A DNA stretch of 64,000 nucleotides from assembly GCF_037996765.1 (NCBI RefSeq), contig NZ_JBBNAD010000005.1:1458001-1522000 (forward strand), given 5' to 3'. Below, piece by piece: positions 1 to 9,900 of this stretch. The position numbers and the translations under genes are program-made. The notes beneath the pieces are model-generated. The model made no database searches and was not told the DNA's origin. It worked only from the letters and a program-made list of their open reading frames with translations. The stretch is from Bdellovibrio sp. GT3. Lineage in GTDB: Bacteria > Bdellovibrionota > Bdellovibrionia > Bdellovibrionales > Bdellovibrionaceae. How positions within the stretch are numbered: the stretch's first letter is position 1; each line of letters opens with the position of its first letter.

Positions 1-1
1 G

Positions 2-112
2 AAAATGAAGGCGAATTTGATCGTGTTGGATGCCGACCCCTCAGAGGACATCCGTAACACGCAGAAGATAAACACTGTCTTTATTAACGGCCGAATTATC
101 GAAAGACATTAA
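2..112 (+). CDS. Amidohydrolase, C-terminal end only (cut by window edge)
   Basis: The open frame enters from the left edge and ends with TAA at 110-112. The 36 visible residues read ANLIVLDADPSEDIRNT followed by VFINGRII, which matches the last strands of metal-dependent amidohydrolases of the imidazolonepropionase-like group (the 'ADLVVLDADPLxDIRNT...V.VNG' tail). The active site lies outside the window, so the substrate cannot be told. The gene converges on the glutamate carrier and their 3' ends overlap by 17 bases, with no room for a separate terminator. Family assignment rests only on this tail. Confidence 0.6.
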   Translation, partial: KMKANLIVLDADPSEDIRNTQKINTVFINGRIIERH

Positions 113-1277
113 GACAGAAGGTAATGACGGCGGCATTGAAAAAATCAATAAAGCACGAGCCTACCAAGGGCACGACTAAGAATGCTTTTGGTGCAGGACC
201 GTATTTTTGGCTTAAGGACTGCATGTTAGCCATAGCATTGGCCGTGGTTCCCATCATAAAGCCTGTGTAACCCGCGCCAATCACGGCTCCTTCGTAGTCC
301 TTGCCGGTGGCCCAAAAAGCCGGTCCGACAGCTGTGACTGCGACAAGGATTGTTTGCACAGTCAGGAAAACTAAAATTGGTAAGGCTGCATTTTTTAGCT
401 CCTCCAAGCGCAAACTCATGATGGCCATGGCGATGAACAAGGTCAGGGCCACTCCGCCGATCTCCTCCATCCATTCTGGTTGGATATGGAAAAGGTTTGT
501 GAAGTCCTCGATGTTTCTAAATATCGCAGCGACAACCATTGAGCCGATATAGATGGGCAAAGTGATTCCCAAAGCAACAATCCAAGTTGAAACATAAGAA
601 CCCAGGCCCATGATCAGAATCAAAGCCAGAAAGTGCAGCAGCAGATCGCGACCCGGAAATGCTTTCAAGAAGTGGGAGTCATCCACTCTGGCATGGCCTC
701 GGGAAGCGTGACCTTTTAAATTGTGTTTATGAATCAAATAAGTCGCCAGAGGTGCACCGATCAAACCACCCAGCAGGATACCGCCCATCGCGGATGTGAT
801 TCCGATGATGGAGGCGTTTTCAACTCCGGCGGCTTCAAAAGCTGGTGCAAATGCCAATGCTGTACCGGGACCACCAGTTAACGAAACTGCGCCGGTCAAG
901 ACACCCATCAAGGGATGTACGCCCATGACTTTGGCGGCACCGATTCCCGCTAGCACCTGAAGTAACAATCCAACGATTGAAAGCAACAGAAAATAGACCA
1001 CCATCTTTCCGCCTTGCTTCAACAGGCGAAACGAAGCTGCATATCCGACCGAGGCGAAAAAGGCGATCATCAGGGGAGTTTCAAAGGACTTGTCGAATTG
1101 GAACTCGATCCAGCCTTGGGATTTCAAAACAGAAATAACAATGGCGACGAGAACACCACCAATGACAGGGGATGGCAGATTGTATCTATCGATAAAAGTA
1201 ATTTTTGATTTTAGAAAGCGGCCCAAATAGACCACAAGGACTGCGAACGCGACGGTTTGAATGGATGATAAACTCAT
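96..1277 (-). CDS. gltS: Sodium/glutamate symporter GltS
   Basis: A 393-residue multi-pass inner membrane protein with the two-fold repeat of the GltS (ESS) family. The first half has the glycine-rich signature GGPGTALAF near residue 135. The second half has GTTANAMANMQ followed by GPAPKAFLVVPLVGSCFIDFFNA near the C-terminus, which aligns with the second half of E. coli GltS. Length matches the family (about 400). Family members take up glutamate with sodium. Glutamate would be a natural substrate for an amino-acid-fed predator, but the exact substrate is inferred. The gene is transcribed away from the metal-efflux operon across a 91-base divergent spacer. Confidence 0.93.
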   Translation of the reverse strand: MSLSSIQTVAFAVLVVYLGRFLKSKITFIDRYNLPSPVIGGVLVAIVISVLKSQGWIEFQFDKSFETPLMIAFFASVGYAASFRLLKQGGKMVVYFLLLSIVGLLLQVLAGIGAAKVMGVHPLMGVLTGAVSLTGGPGTALAFAPAFEAAGVENASIIGITSAMGGILLGGLIGAPLATYLIHKHNLKGHASRGHARVDDSHFLKAFPGRDLLLHFLALILIMGLGSYVSTWIVALGITLPIYIGSMVVAAIFRNIEDFTNLFHIQPEWMEEIGGVALTLFIAMAIMSLRLEELKNAALPILVFLTVQTILVAVTAVGPAFWATGKDYEGAVIGAGYTGFMMGTTANAMANMQSLSQKYGPAPKAFLVVPLVGSCFIDFFNAAVITFCLNVFR

Positions 1278-1368
1278 GTCTCAAGATTAAACGGCTCAAA
1301 GGGGGGCTGTCTAGGGTGCGTCGCGATATTGGGTTTACAAGACGGGGTAAAGCTCATAGATTGATCCT

Positions 1369-1728
1369 ATGATTCGCGCTGTTGTCGTTCATATTATGAT
1401 TGTGTTCAGCCTGCTCAATATTTGGAGCGTGGGCTTTGCATCACAATTTGACGACTGTTGTGAATCCCAGGTCGAGCTGACTTCGGGTGCCTTTCATGAT
1501 GAATCTTCTCAACAAGTTAAATTAGTTAGTGAAAGTCATCAGGACGAGGATTGCGCAACTCAATGTGTTGATTGCGTGATTTGCCATAGTCAGTGCAATC
1601 AGCACGGTTTGATGAGTTTTTCTTCTCAACTATTGGGAATTGAATTACAGCAAGTATACAGAGCAGCTGCACTGGCGGATTACTCAGAAGCTCCTCTGCG
1701 CTCACAGAAAGAACCTCCTCGGGTTTAA
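1369..1728 (+). CDS. Small exported cysteine-rich protein at head of metal-efflux operon
   Basis: 119 residues with a hydrophobic N-terminal signal (about 1-24) and a mature part with seven cysteines: a DDCC pair, then a cluster spaced C-x3-C-x2-C-x2-C-x3-C, with His residues beside it. The cluster looks suited to binding a soft metal. The gene sits 83 bases before the channel gene of a CzcCBA-type operon on the same strand, so a role in periplasmic metal binding or sensing is inferred from position. I do not recognise a named family. Confidence 0.75.
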   Translation: MIRAVVVHIMIVFSLLNIWSVGFASQFDDCCESQVELTSGAFHDESSQQVKLVSESHQDEDCATQCVDCVICHSQCNQHGLMSFSSQLLGIELQQVYRAAALADYSEAPLRSQKEPPRV

Positions 1729-1811
1729 GCACCCGTCATCTCTAATTAAAAAATGAAACAGATTTTTTGTCAGACCCCGTATTAGGTTTGGCTTTCATCA
1801 GGATATTTATA

Positions 1812-3065
1812 ATGAAAATTATTTTTCTGTCGTCGCTGCTGTTAGTTGCAGTGGCCTCTAAGGCGAATCAAGAGGGTTTAACTCATCAACATGGGTTTCA
1901 TAGTGAGTGTCCTTTGCCCAAAAACCCGCAAGAGGTGATCTCGTGCGTGATCACTCATCATCCTAATGCTAAAAGAGCATCCTTGGAATTGGATCAATCC
2001 AAAGCCCTGCAAGGCAAGGCTGAGCAAATTCCAAATCCTGAAATTGATGTCGAGGCGGTCTTTGGAAAAAATAGCGCTTCCAGCACCGATGTCGGCATTC
2101 TGCAGCCCATCGAGTGGGGAGGCAAAAGATCCTCGCGCAAGAAGATGGCAGAGTCGGAATACCTTCGTTCGGATTCAGAATTGAAGACCATTCAGGCGGA
2201 CCTTATTTTGGAAACAGTTTCGAACCTGTATCGCTTGGCGCAACTTGAAAGAGAGAAAAACATAAACTCTCAGTCAATAACGACCTTTCAAAAGTTGGTG
2301 CGCCAGCAACAAGGACGCCCTGGATTGGGGCCCGAGCAGCGGGTCAGTCTGTCTGTTTACAGAATGGCGCTGGCTGAAGCTAAAATGAAGCAGTCAGAAA
2401 TCCTGGAGGAGGAAAAGTCGCTAGAACATTTCTTTCATGTGGGGACCGGGCACGACATTCAGGAATTGCTTCCGGCTCTTCCTTCTTTGCCAAAGACCTG
2501 GCCTGAAGTGACCGACACGAAAAATGGAACGGAGGCTTCTCCTGCGATGTTGAAGTCCTTGGCAGAGATCTCGTATTTCAATGCTGAGTTATCTTCCGCC
2601 CAGGCCGAAGCCTGGCCTTCTTTGAAGTTGGGTCCGATGGCCAAGCTTGAAAAAGGACCTATGGAATCTGAAAACTTGTATGGCTTCAGACTGATGATGG
2701 ATTTGCCGGTGCTGAATTGGAATTCAGGTGGCAAAGCCTATTCTCAGGCAGGGTTGAAAAAATCCGAAATGTTTGTCGAGCTGACACAAACGGAAGAGGC
2801 CCACGAAAGAGTGGAGCAGGTGCGGATTTATCGCTCGGCCGTTCAGGCTTTAAACGAAGCGCCGACCTCAGATGAAATCGACAAGGAATTTTCCTCCAAC
2901 CAAAAGCTGGCAAGTCAGGGGTTGATCCCGAGTTCCCTGGTGGTGGAGTTTCATCGTCAAAGTGCGGATCTTATTCGCAGTCGCCATGGGCGTGAACTCC
3001 GGGCGATTCAGTCCTTGTGGCGAGTTTATAAATTTGATGGTCGTATCTTTAAGGAGTCGCCATGA
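1812..3065 (+). CDS. CzcC-like outer membrane channel of metal RND efflux
   Basis: 418 residues. It starts with a signal peptide (MKIIFLSSLLL...), then SECPLPKNPQEVISCVITHHPNAK and long helical stretches typical of the TolC/CzcC outer membrane efflux family, including the IPNPEIDVEAVFGKN segment. The ATG at 1812 is preferred over an in-frame TTG at 1767 because it is preceded by AGGA at a good distance and begins the signal peptide. It would form the trimeric outer membrane duct. Its last four bases overlap the start of the adaptor gene (ATG within the TGA region), indicating translational coupling with the next gene. Confidence 0.88.
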   Translation: MKIIFLSSLLLVAVASKANQEGLTHQHGFHSECPLPKNPQEVISCVITHHPNAKRASLELDQSKALQGKAEQIPNPEIDVEAVFGKNSASSTDVGILQPIEWGGKRSSRKKMAESEYLRSDSELKTIQADLILETVSNLYRLAQLEREKNINSQSITTFQKLVRQQQGRPGLGPEQRVSLSVYRMALAEAKMKQSEILEEEKSLEHFFHVGTGHDIQELLPALPSLPKTWPEVTDTKNGTEASPAMLKSLAEISYFNAELSSAQAEAWPSLKLGPMAKLEKGPMESENLYGFRLMMDLPVLNWNSGGKAYSQAGLKKSEMFVELTQTEEAHERVEQVRIYRSAVQALNEAPTSDEIDKEFSSNQKLASQGLIPSSLVVEFHRQSADLIRSRHGRELRAIQSLWRVYKFDGRIFKESP

Positions 3066-3502
3066 AAACTTCGAATGCATTTCTATTTCTAATTTTAGGT
3101 TTGTTTTCTTCTGTTTCTGTGACTCACGAAGCTCCAGCCGAGTCGAATCGAGTCGGCCCCGGAAAAGCCATCGAGCAATTTGATGCAGAACAGGGATTTA
3201 AGATGTCTGAAAAGGCGATGAAGTCCTTGGGTGTTTCTTTTCAAAGTCTGGCAGGTAAAGGGCCGTGGCAGATTTCGAAAAGTGCGTTGATTCAAATTAA
3301 GCAGTCCAAAGCCGTTTATCGTCGCTATGATGGATGGATTTCAATGGTTTTGGTGAATGTGGTTTCTGAAAGCAAAGATGCTTTGGTAATTAAGGCCATC
3401 GATTTGGAACCCGGTGATGAAATCGCGGTCCAAGGTGTTTCGTTTTTGCGAATGACAGATTCTGATCTTAATGCGGGCACAGTGGACTCCTGCGCCCACT
3501 AG
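3062..3502 (+). CDS. Very short RND adaptor, membrane-proximal domain only
   Basis: 146 residues with a signal peptide (about 1-20). The segment VGPGKAIEQFDAEQGFKMSEKA resembles the N-terminal linker of CzcB proteins. The rest (WQISKSALIQ ... DGWISMVLVNVV ... LEPGDEIAVQGVSFLRMTD, ending SCAH) resembles the C-terminal membrane-proximal domain. The alpha-hairpin, lipoyl and beta-barrel domains of a usual adaptor of about 350-400 residues are absent. The gene is intact, with no frame disruption seen, and coupled to the channel gene before it and 12 bases from the pump gene. It may bridge to the pump without reaching the channel, or work with another adaptor elsewhere. Confidence 0.72.
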   Translation: MKTSNAFLFLILGLFSSVSVTHEAPAESNRVGPGKAIEQFDAEQGFKMSEKAMKSLGVSFQSLAGKGPWQISKSALIQIKQSKAVYRRYDGWISMVLVNVVSESKDALVIKAIDLEPGDEIAVQGVSFLRMTDSDLNAGTVDSCAH

Positions 3503-3514
3503 AGGATGTTTTAA

Positions 3515-6500
3515 ATGATTTCAAAATTAGTTCGCTTTTCAATTTCATATCGCTGGTTGGTTATTTTCTTTACATTTCTGGCCGCCTTGGGTGGCTGGTT
3601 TGCATTTCAAAATCTGCCGATCGATGCGGTTCCTGATATTACCAATGTGCAGGTTCAAGTAAATACGGCAGTTGAAGCACTGAGTCCCGAAGAGATCGAG
3701 CGCACCGTCACCGTTCCTGTGGAGATTGCCTTGAATGGAATTCCCGGTGTGACTCAAGTTCGATCCATAACGCGGTTTGGAGTTTCTCAGGTGACCGTGA
3801 CCTTCGAGGATAAGACAGATATTTACCGGGCCCGCCAACTGGTCTCTGAAAGAATTCAGGATATTTCCGATTCCTTGCCGGGTGGAGCCCAGCCCAAGCT
3901 TGGACCTGTGACATCAGGACTGGGCGAAATATTTCACTACGTGGTCGAAGCAGAAAAGCCAGCCGAGGGTGTAAAGCGCCTAGAGCAGCTTTCTGAAATC
4001 AGGGCACTTCAGGATTGGTATATAAAACCTCGACTGCTGACGGTAAAAGGGGTTGCTGAAGTGAACACCATCGGTGGTCATGAAAAGCAGTACTTGATTC
4101 ATCCGGATCCCAAAAAGCTGTCTGCAAATGGCGTGCACTTCAGTGATATCGAGGAATCGATCGAGCTTGCAAATAAAAATGCGGGTGGTGGTTACGTTGA
4201 GCAGACGGCGGATCAATTTCTGGTTCAAGCCTTCGGACTGTTTGAAACCCTAGAAGATATAAAAAGCGTTCCGGTGCGGGTTCTTGAAAATGGTCGTGTG
4301 ATCACGATTGGCGATATTGCTGAAGTCAGCATAGGCCGGGAGCTGCGTACTGGTGCCGCCCTTCACAACGGTAAAGAAGCAGTCTTGGGTACAGTGTTGA
4401 TGCTACTTGGAGAGAATTCCAGAACAGTGGCTTTAAAAGTCGCGGCCCAAGTCGAAGAAATTAAAAAAGGACTGCCAGAAGGTTATGTCATCAAGACAGT
4501 TTATGATCGCTCGTATTTGGTTAACGCGACCTTAAGCACGATTGAACATAATCTATTAATCGGCGCAATTCTTGTGATTGTCGTACTATTCCTGCTGGTG
4601 GGAAATATCCGGGCAGCGCTTATCACCGCTGTTGTAATTCCTTTGTCGTTGTTACTGACATTTATTTTGATGCGACGTTTTGGGATTTCCGGGAATCTGG
4701 TCAGCTTAGGAGCGCTTGATTTTGGTATCATCGTCGATGGCGCGGTTATTGTCCTGGACAATTGCGTGCGGCATATTCACGAGCGCGCGAAGCTTCTGGG
4801 ACGATCACTTCATGCGGATGAGTTGAAGGACACCATCCATGATGCGACTCTGGAAATCAGGAAGTCAGCGGGCTTTGGTGAATTGATTATTATCGTGGTG
4901 TTCCTTCCGATCTTTGCCTTTGTTGGGATCGAAGGGAAGATGTTCGTACCGATGGCTGCGACATTTATTTTTGCCATCTTTGCAGCCTTAGTGTTGTCAT
5001 TCACTCTGGTTCCGGCACTGGCCAGCCTGATTTTGCGTGGCAGAGTCGAGGACACAGAGCCATGGATCATGCGCCAGGTGTATAGGATCTATAAACCAGC
5101 TTTGGAGTGGGGTTTGAATGCTCGCAAAGCTGTGATCTCTATCGCTGTGGTTTCAGTGGCAGTGGGTGTGTTTTTATTCTCGCGCTTGGGCGGGGAGTTT
5201 CTGCCTCAGTTGGATGAAGGCGCAATCGCGGTTCAATTTATCCGTCCGGTGACAGTGGGTATTTCTCACTCGGTTGCCCTGGAAGAACGCTCCCAGCAAA
5301 TCATCAAGACTTTTCCGGAAGTCAAAGACGTCTTTGGCAGAATCGGTACTGCCGAGATTTCCATGGATCCGATGGGGCCGAATATTTCTGACACCTACTT
5401 GATGTTACATCCTGAAAGTGAGTGGCCAAAGATCGATGGTAAAAGACGTACGAAGGAACAGCTTATTGCCAGTATCGTCGAGGAACTTGAAGCCTCAGCT
5501 CCTGGACAAAGAATTCTGGTCAGTCAGCCCATTCAGTTGCGTTTTAACGAACTGATGGAAGGGACCCGTGCCGATGTCTCGTTGAAGATTTTTGGTGAGG
5601 ATCAGGCGAAGATCACAGAAATCGCTGAAGAGGCCGTGAAAGTGATTCAGACAGTGCCGGGCGCAGGTGACGTGGAAGTCGAAGCCAAGGGTACAGTCAC
5701 TGTTCTGGATGTTATTCCAAGCAAAGATATGCTGCGAAGAATGGGCGTTTCCTCCCGCGAAGTTCTGGAGGCCGTGGAAATCGGCCTTGGCGGACACGAA
5801 GTGGGTACTTTCTATGAGGGCATGAAAAAGTTCCCGATCGTTGTGCGTCTCAAGGACGAAGACCGCAGCAACGTCGAATCCATTAAGAACTTGCCGGTCG
5901 GCGTGACTACTTCGTCGACGATGGCTCTTAAAGATGTCGCGCAGCTGAAGTTTGTGGAGGCCTATAGCTCCTTCAGTCGTGAGCAAACCAAACGCCGCAT
6001 CGCCGTCCTGGTAAATCCTCGGGGCCGCGATACGGAGTCCTTCGTCAGTGAAGCGCAAGTGAAGGTTGCGGAATCAGTGAAGCTTCCTCCGGGATATTAC
6101 ATGGAGTGGGGTGGTAACTTTAAAAACCTGAGTGAGGCTAAGTCGCGGTTGTTTGTACTGGGACCTTTGGCGTTGGCTTTGGTGTTACTGATGATCTATG
6201 CCGCCTTCCGAAATGTTTTTGAGACGGCCTTGATTTTCTTGTGTGTGCCGTTCGCTTTAATCGGAGGGGTTGTGGCCCTGATGATTGGGGGAATGCCGTT
6301 CAGTGTTTCCGCAGGTGTGGGCTTTATTGCCTTGTCAGGTATTGCGGTTCTGAATGGGGTGGTGCTGGTCAACTATTTCAATGAACTTCGTGGCCGAGGC
6401 ATGAGCGGCAATCAATTGGTTCGTCAGGGCACACTGCTTAGAATTCGACCGGTGCTGATGACGGCCTTAGTGGATGTCTTTGGTTTCCTGCCGATGGCAT

Positions 6501-6661
6501 TGTCATCAGGAATGGGCGCCGAAGTTCAAAGGCCACTGGCGACAGTGATTATGGGCGGGATTCTGTCTTCGACTGTTTTGACTTTATTTGTGTTGCCGAT
6601 TTTGTATTCCGTATTTGAAAAACAGATTTTGGCGTTTTCCCATGAAAGAAATGTTAAATAA
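3515..6661 (+). CDS. czcA: CzcA/CusA-type heavy-metal RND efflux pump
   Basis: 1048 residues, the normal size for heavy-metal RND pumps. After the first membrane helix come FQNLPIDAVPDITNVQVQVNT and SPEEIERTVTVPVE, hallmarks of the HME-RND branch. The fourth membrane helix carries the proton-relay signature DFGIIVDGAVIVLDN with Asp402 and Asp408. The C-terminal half has GVGFIALSGIAVLNGVVLVNYFNELR. The protein is a proton-driven inner membrane exporter of metal cations. Whether it takes Co/Zn/Cd or Cu/Ag cannot be read with certainty, so the czcA symbol is a family label. It lies in an operon with the channel, the mini-adaptor and two cysteine-rich proteins. Confidence 0.92.
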   Translation: MISKLVRFSISYRWLVIFFTFLAALGGWFAFQNLPIDAVPDITNVQVQVNTAVEALSPEEIERTVTVPVEIALNGIPGVTQVRSITRFGVSQVTVTFEDKTDIYRARQLVSERIQDISDSLPGGAQPKLGPVTSGLGEIFHYVVEAEKPAEGVKRLEQLSEIRALQDWYIKPRLLTVKGVAEVNTIGGHEKQYLIHPDPKKLSANGVHFSDIEESIELANKNAGGGYVEQTADQFLVQAFGLFETLEDIKSVPVRVLENGRVITIGDIAEVSIGRELRTGAALHNGKEAVLGTVLMLLGENSRTVALKVAAQVEEIKKGLPEGYVIKTVYDRSYLVNATLSTIEHNLLIGAILVIVVLFLLVGNIRAALITAVVIPLSLLLTFILMRRFGISGNLVSLGALDFGIIVDGAVIVLDNCVRHIHERAKLLGRSLHADELKDTIHDATLEIRKSAGFGELIIIVVFLPIFAFVGIEGKMFVPMAATFIFAIFAALVLSFTLVPALASLILRGRVEDTEPWIMRQVYRIYKPALEWGLNARKAVISIAVVSVAVGVFLFSRLGGEFLPQLDEGAIAVQFIRPVTVGISHSVALEERSQQIIKTFPEVKDVFGRIGTAEISMDPMGPNISDTYLMLHPESEWPKIDGKRRTKEQLIASIVEELEASAPGQRILVSQPIQLRFNELMEGTRADVSLKIFGEDQAKITEIAEEAVKVIQTVPGAGDVEVEAKGTVTVLDVIPSKDMLRRMGVSSREVLEAVEIGLGGHEVGTFYEGMKKFPIVVRLKDEDRSNVESIKNLPVGVTTSSTMALKDVAQLKFVEAYSSFSREQTKRRIAVLVNPRGRDTESFVSEAQVKVAESVKLPPGYYMEWGGNFKNLSEAKSRLFVLGPLALALVLLMIYAAFRNVFETALIFLCVPFALIGGVVALMIGGMPFSVSAGVGFIALSGIAVLNGVVLVNYFNELRGRGMSGNQLVRQGTLLRIRPVLMTALVDVFGFLPMALSSGMGAEVQRPLATVIMGGILSSTVLTLFVLPILYSVFEKQILAFSHERNVK

Positions 6662-6693
6662 AATTGATTAACAAATCCTTAAGGAGGATCGAA

Positions 6694-6927
6694 ATGAAAA
6701 CATTGTTGAGTTCTGTAGTGATCGTATTGTTGTCGGGTTCTTTTGCTTTTGCTGAAGACGTGAAAACTCCTGCAACGGCTACACCGGCTTCCCCAATCGA
6801 GAAGGTGCAAAGAAAAAAGAAAGTTCATATGTGTGGTGAGTGCGGAAAGCCAGAAGTGGAATGCGAGTGTCCGGGTCACAAAAATGATCTGGAAAAGAAA
6901 AAGAAGGTAGAACAATCTGGTAAATAA
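6694..6927 (+). CDS. Small exported Cys/Lys-rich protein closing the efflux operon
   Basis: 77 residues from the ATG at 6694, which has a perfect AAGGAGG upstream; an earlier in-frame TTG at 6664 lacks one. A clear signal peptide ends at SFAFA. The mature part has a compact motif CGECGKPEVECECPG with four cysteines, preceded by KKKVHM and followed by a lysine-rich tail. The four Cys plus His could form a small metal site. It follows the pump gene by 32 bases and is followed directly by a terminator, so it is the last gene of the operon. Function unknown; metal binding is inferred. Confidence 0.8.
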   Translation: MKTLLSSVVIVLLSGSFAFAEDVKTPATATPASPIEKVQRKKKVHMCGECGKPEVECECPGHKNDLEKKKKVEQSGK

Positions 6928-6957
6928 AAAAAGGGGACTGAAAAGTCCCCTTTTTTA
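6928..6957 (+). terminator. Rho-independent terminator, likely bidirectional
   Basis: A GGGGACT/AGTCCCC stem with a four-base loop, flanked by an A-run on the left and a T-run on the right. It would end the metal-efflux operon from the left and the convergent RND pump gene from the right. Confidence 0.85.
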
Positions 6958-6969
6958 TTAATACTAAAG

Positions 6970-9900
6970 CTAAATCTCAGACGTATCGTTACCGAAGATT
7001 CGGTGATAGCCCTTCATGAACCAGATCGAGAATCTTTCAACATATAGATGCAATGCCGGAATCACGTACAACGTCAGCAACGTGGAGCTGATCGTACCGC
7101 CGATAACGACGATACCCAAGCTCGTACGGCCCTTGGAAGCCTCGTTCAGACCGATCGCTACCGGAACCATCCCGGCAATCAATGCTAGGCTTGTCATGAT
7201 GATAGGGCGCAGACGGGTGAAGCCCGCGTGGATCAAAGCTTCTTTAAGCTCTTTGCCTTCTTTTTGTTGTTCCATCGTGGAGTCGATCAACAGGATCGAG
7301 TTCTTCGTCGCCAGACCCATCAACATCACGCAACCGATCATCGAGAACAAGTCAAAGCTCGAACGCATGATGAACAAAGCATAGAACGCTCCGCAGGCTG
7401 CCAGCGGAATTACTGACATGATCGTAACCGGAACAATGAATGATCCGTACAAGCTTGCCAGAACCAGATAGATAAACATCACACCCAAGCCCATGGAAAC
7501 CAGGATGTTTTGCATAAGTTCGGCAAAACGCTCGGCCTCACCCACGAAGCTGAAGGTCACGCCCGGAGGCGGTTTCAATTCAGTTTTGGTCAAAGCATTC
7601 AGTTCCGCCATCACGCCACCCAGGCCTTTTCCGCCCGGAGTGATATCGGCAGAGATCTGGATATAACGATTGCGGTTTTCACGCAAAATCACTGAAGGAC
7701 CTTGCGCCGGTTTTAGTTCTGCCACGTTTGAAAGCGGAACCAGACGGTTGTTCAAGTTTGGAACTTTCAAATTGTCGTACTCTTTACGCAAGTCACGTTG
7801 ATCCGGTTTCAAACGAACACGAACGTCATAGCTGACGCCGTTTTCACGGTAAATCGCCGGAGTCATACCCTCGATCAATGAACGAAGCTCCATACCGATA
7901 CCAGTCAAAGTTACGCCGGACGCTTTTGCGATGTCCGATTTCATTTTAACCTGGTACTCCGGTTTCCCTGCGCGGTAAGACGTATCCGGTTGGGACAAGC
8001 TTGGATTTTTCTTCAAAACCTCCAAAACCTTGTTCGAGTACTCGATCAAAGCATTCATATCCTGACCGACGATGTTCAAGTTGAACTGACGGCTGTTTTG
8101 CTGACCGGGATTGTCGGTCACGATGATGTTGTATTTTTGCTGAATGTCTTTGAATTCTGCACGAAGGACATCCTTCATCGCCGTCGTATTTTTCTTACGC
8201 TGTTTTGAAGGCACCAGACGGATATATAGATTCCCTTTGTGCGCTTCCGAGTTGGATGAACCGATCAAGGCCAGAACGTTCTCGATTTCCGGGAACTTCT
8301 TGGCTTTCTCTTCAAGGATTTTTGCCACTTCGTCCGTACCATCCAAGCTTGCACCTGGAGGAAGTTCGAACATCACGAAGAATTCACCATTGTCCTGTGC
8401 TGGCAGGAACGTGAATGGAACCATGCGCGCCACACCCAATGACAGGAAGAAAATCAATACGCCAGCTCCGATGGTTTTCAGCGGATTCGCCAAAGACCAT
8501 TTAAGGGTCACAACGTATTTTTCCTCCATGCGGGATTGGAAGCGGTCAAAAGCCTTCAAAGCAGCTTTGTTCCATTTACCAAATTTGGAAGTGGGTTCCT
8601 TGTGGGAGTGCTCGCCCGCAACGTAAGCGGATAACGCTGGTGCCACGAAAAGACCGTCAAACAAGGATACGATCATCGCAAAACAGATCGTTAAACCGAA
8701 CTGTTTGAAGAACTGACCGACGATACCTTCAAGATTACCGATCGGACCGAAAACGGCAAGGATCGTCAATGTGGTTGCGATAACGGCAAGAGTCACCTCT
8801 TGGGTACCCACCACGGCGGCTTTTTTAGGGGACATGCCGGCTTCAAGTTTACGGAAGATATTTTCCCGCACAACGATGGCGTCATCCACCAGAAGACCCA
8901 CGACCAGGGACATCGCAAGCAAGCTCATGATGTTGATCGAGAAGCCAAAGATACCCATCATGATACACGCACCCAACAGGGAGTTCGGCAGGGCAAAGCC
9001 CGTGATCAATGTGGATTTCATGCTTCCTAAGAAGAAGTAAACCACTATAACCGTCAACAAAACCCCAAAGAAGATCGACTCGTAAACGTCAAAGACGTTG
9101 TCGCGGATTTTCTTGGAAGTGTCCTGAGTGATGATCATTTTGCCATCAATGTTTTGCTCTTGAAGTTGCTTGTTCACTTTTTCAACTTTGCCACGAATAT
9201 CATCGGCAACTTGAACAGAGTTCGCGCCGGATTGACGGTAGATTGCAAAGTTGATGGCTTTCTTACCATTCAAGCGGCTGCGCGTGGTTTCGTCTTGAAG
9301 AGTGTCTTCAACTTTCGCCAACGTGCCGATGGTCACCGGATGATAAACATCTGCCAAGCGCAGAACAGTATTTCCGATGTCATTCAGGGATTGATACTGG
9401 GAAATTGTACGGAAGGAATACTGAGTATTGCCTTCGTCAATTTTACCAGCAGGGACGTTACGTCCACCGGATTGCAGGGCATTGGATACGCTGGTCGCAG
9501 AAACGTCAGCAGAGTTCAGACGGTTGTAGTCCATGCTCACGTGGATTTCACGCTTGCGACCACCCAGGATGTCCACTTGACCTACTTGGTAAACTTGCTC
9601 GAACTGAGGCGAGATCACCTCTTTGGCCAAGTCATACAGTTTGCCCGGTTCCATATCCGACAACAACGTGATGTACATGATCGGTGCATCAGAAGGGGAG
9701 ACCTTACGAATCACCGGTTGGTCGACGTCGTCGGGAAGATCGCGCATCACGTTTTGAACTTTGGCGCGCACTTCCTGCTCGGCAAAGTTCAGATTGGTTT
9801 TTAAGTTGAACTCAACCATTACCACGGAAACGGATTCCATGTTTTGCGAAGAAACTTTTTGCACACCGGAGATGGTGGCTAGTTCATCTTCCAAAATTTT

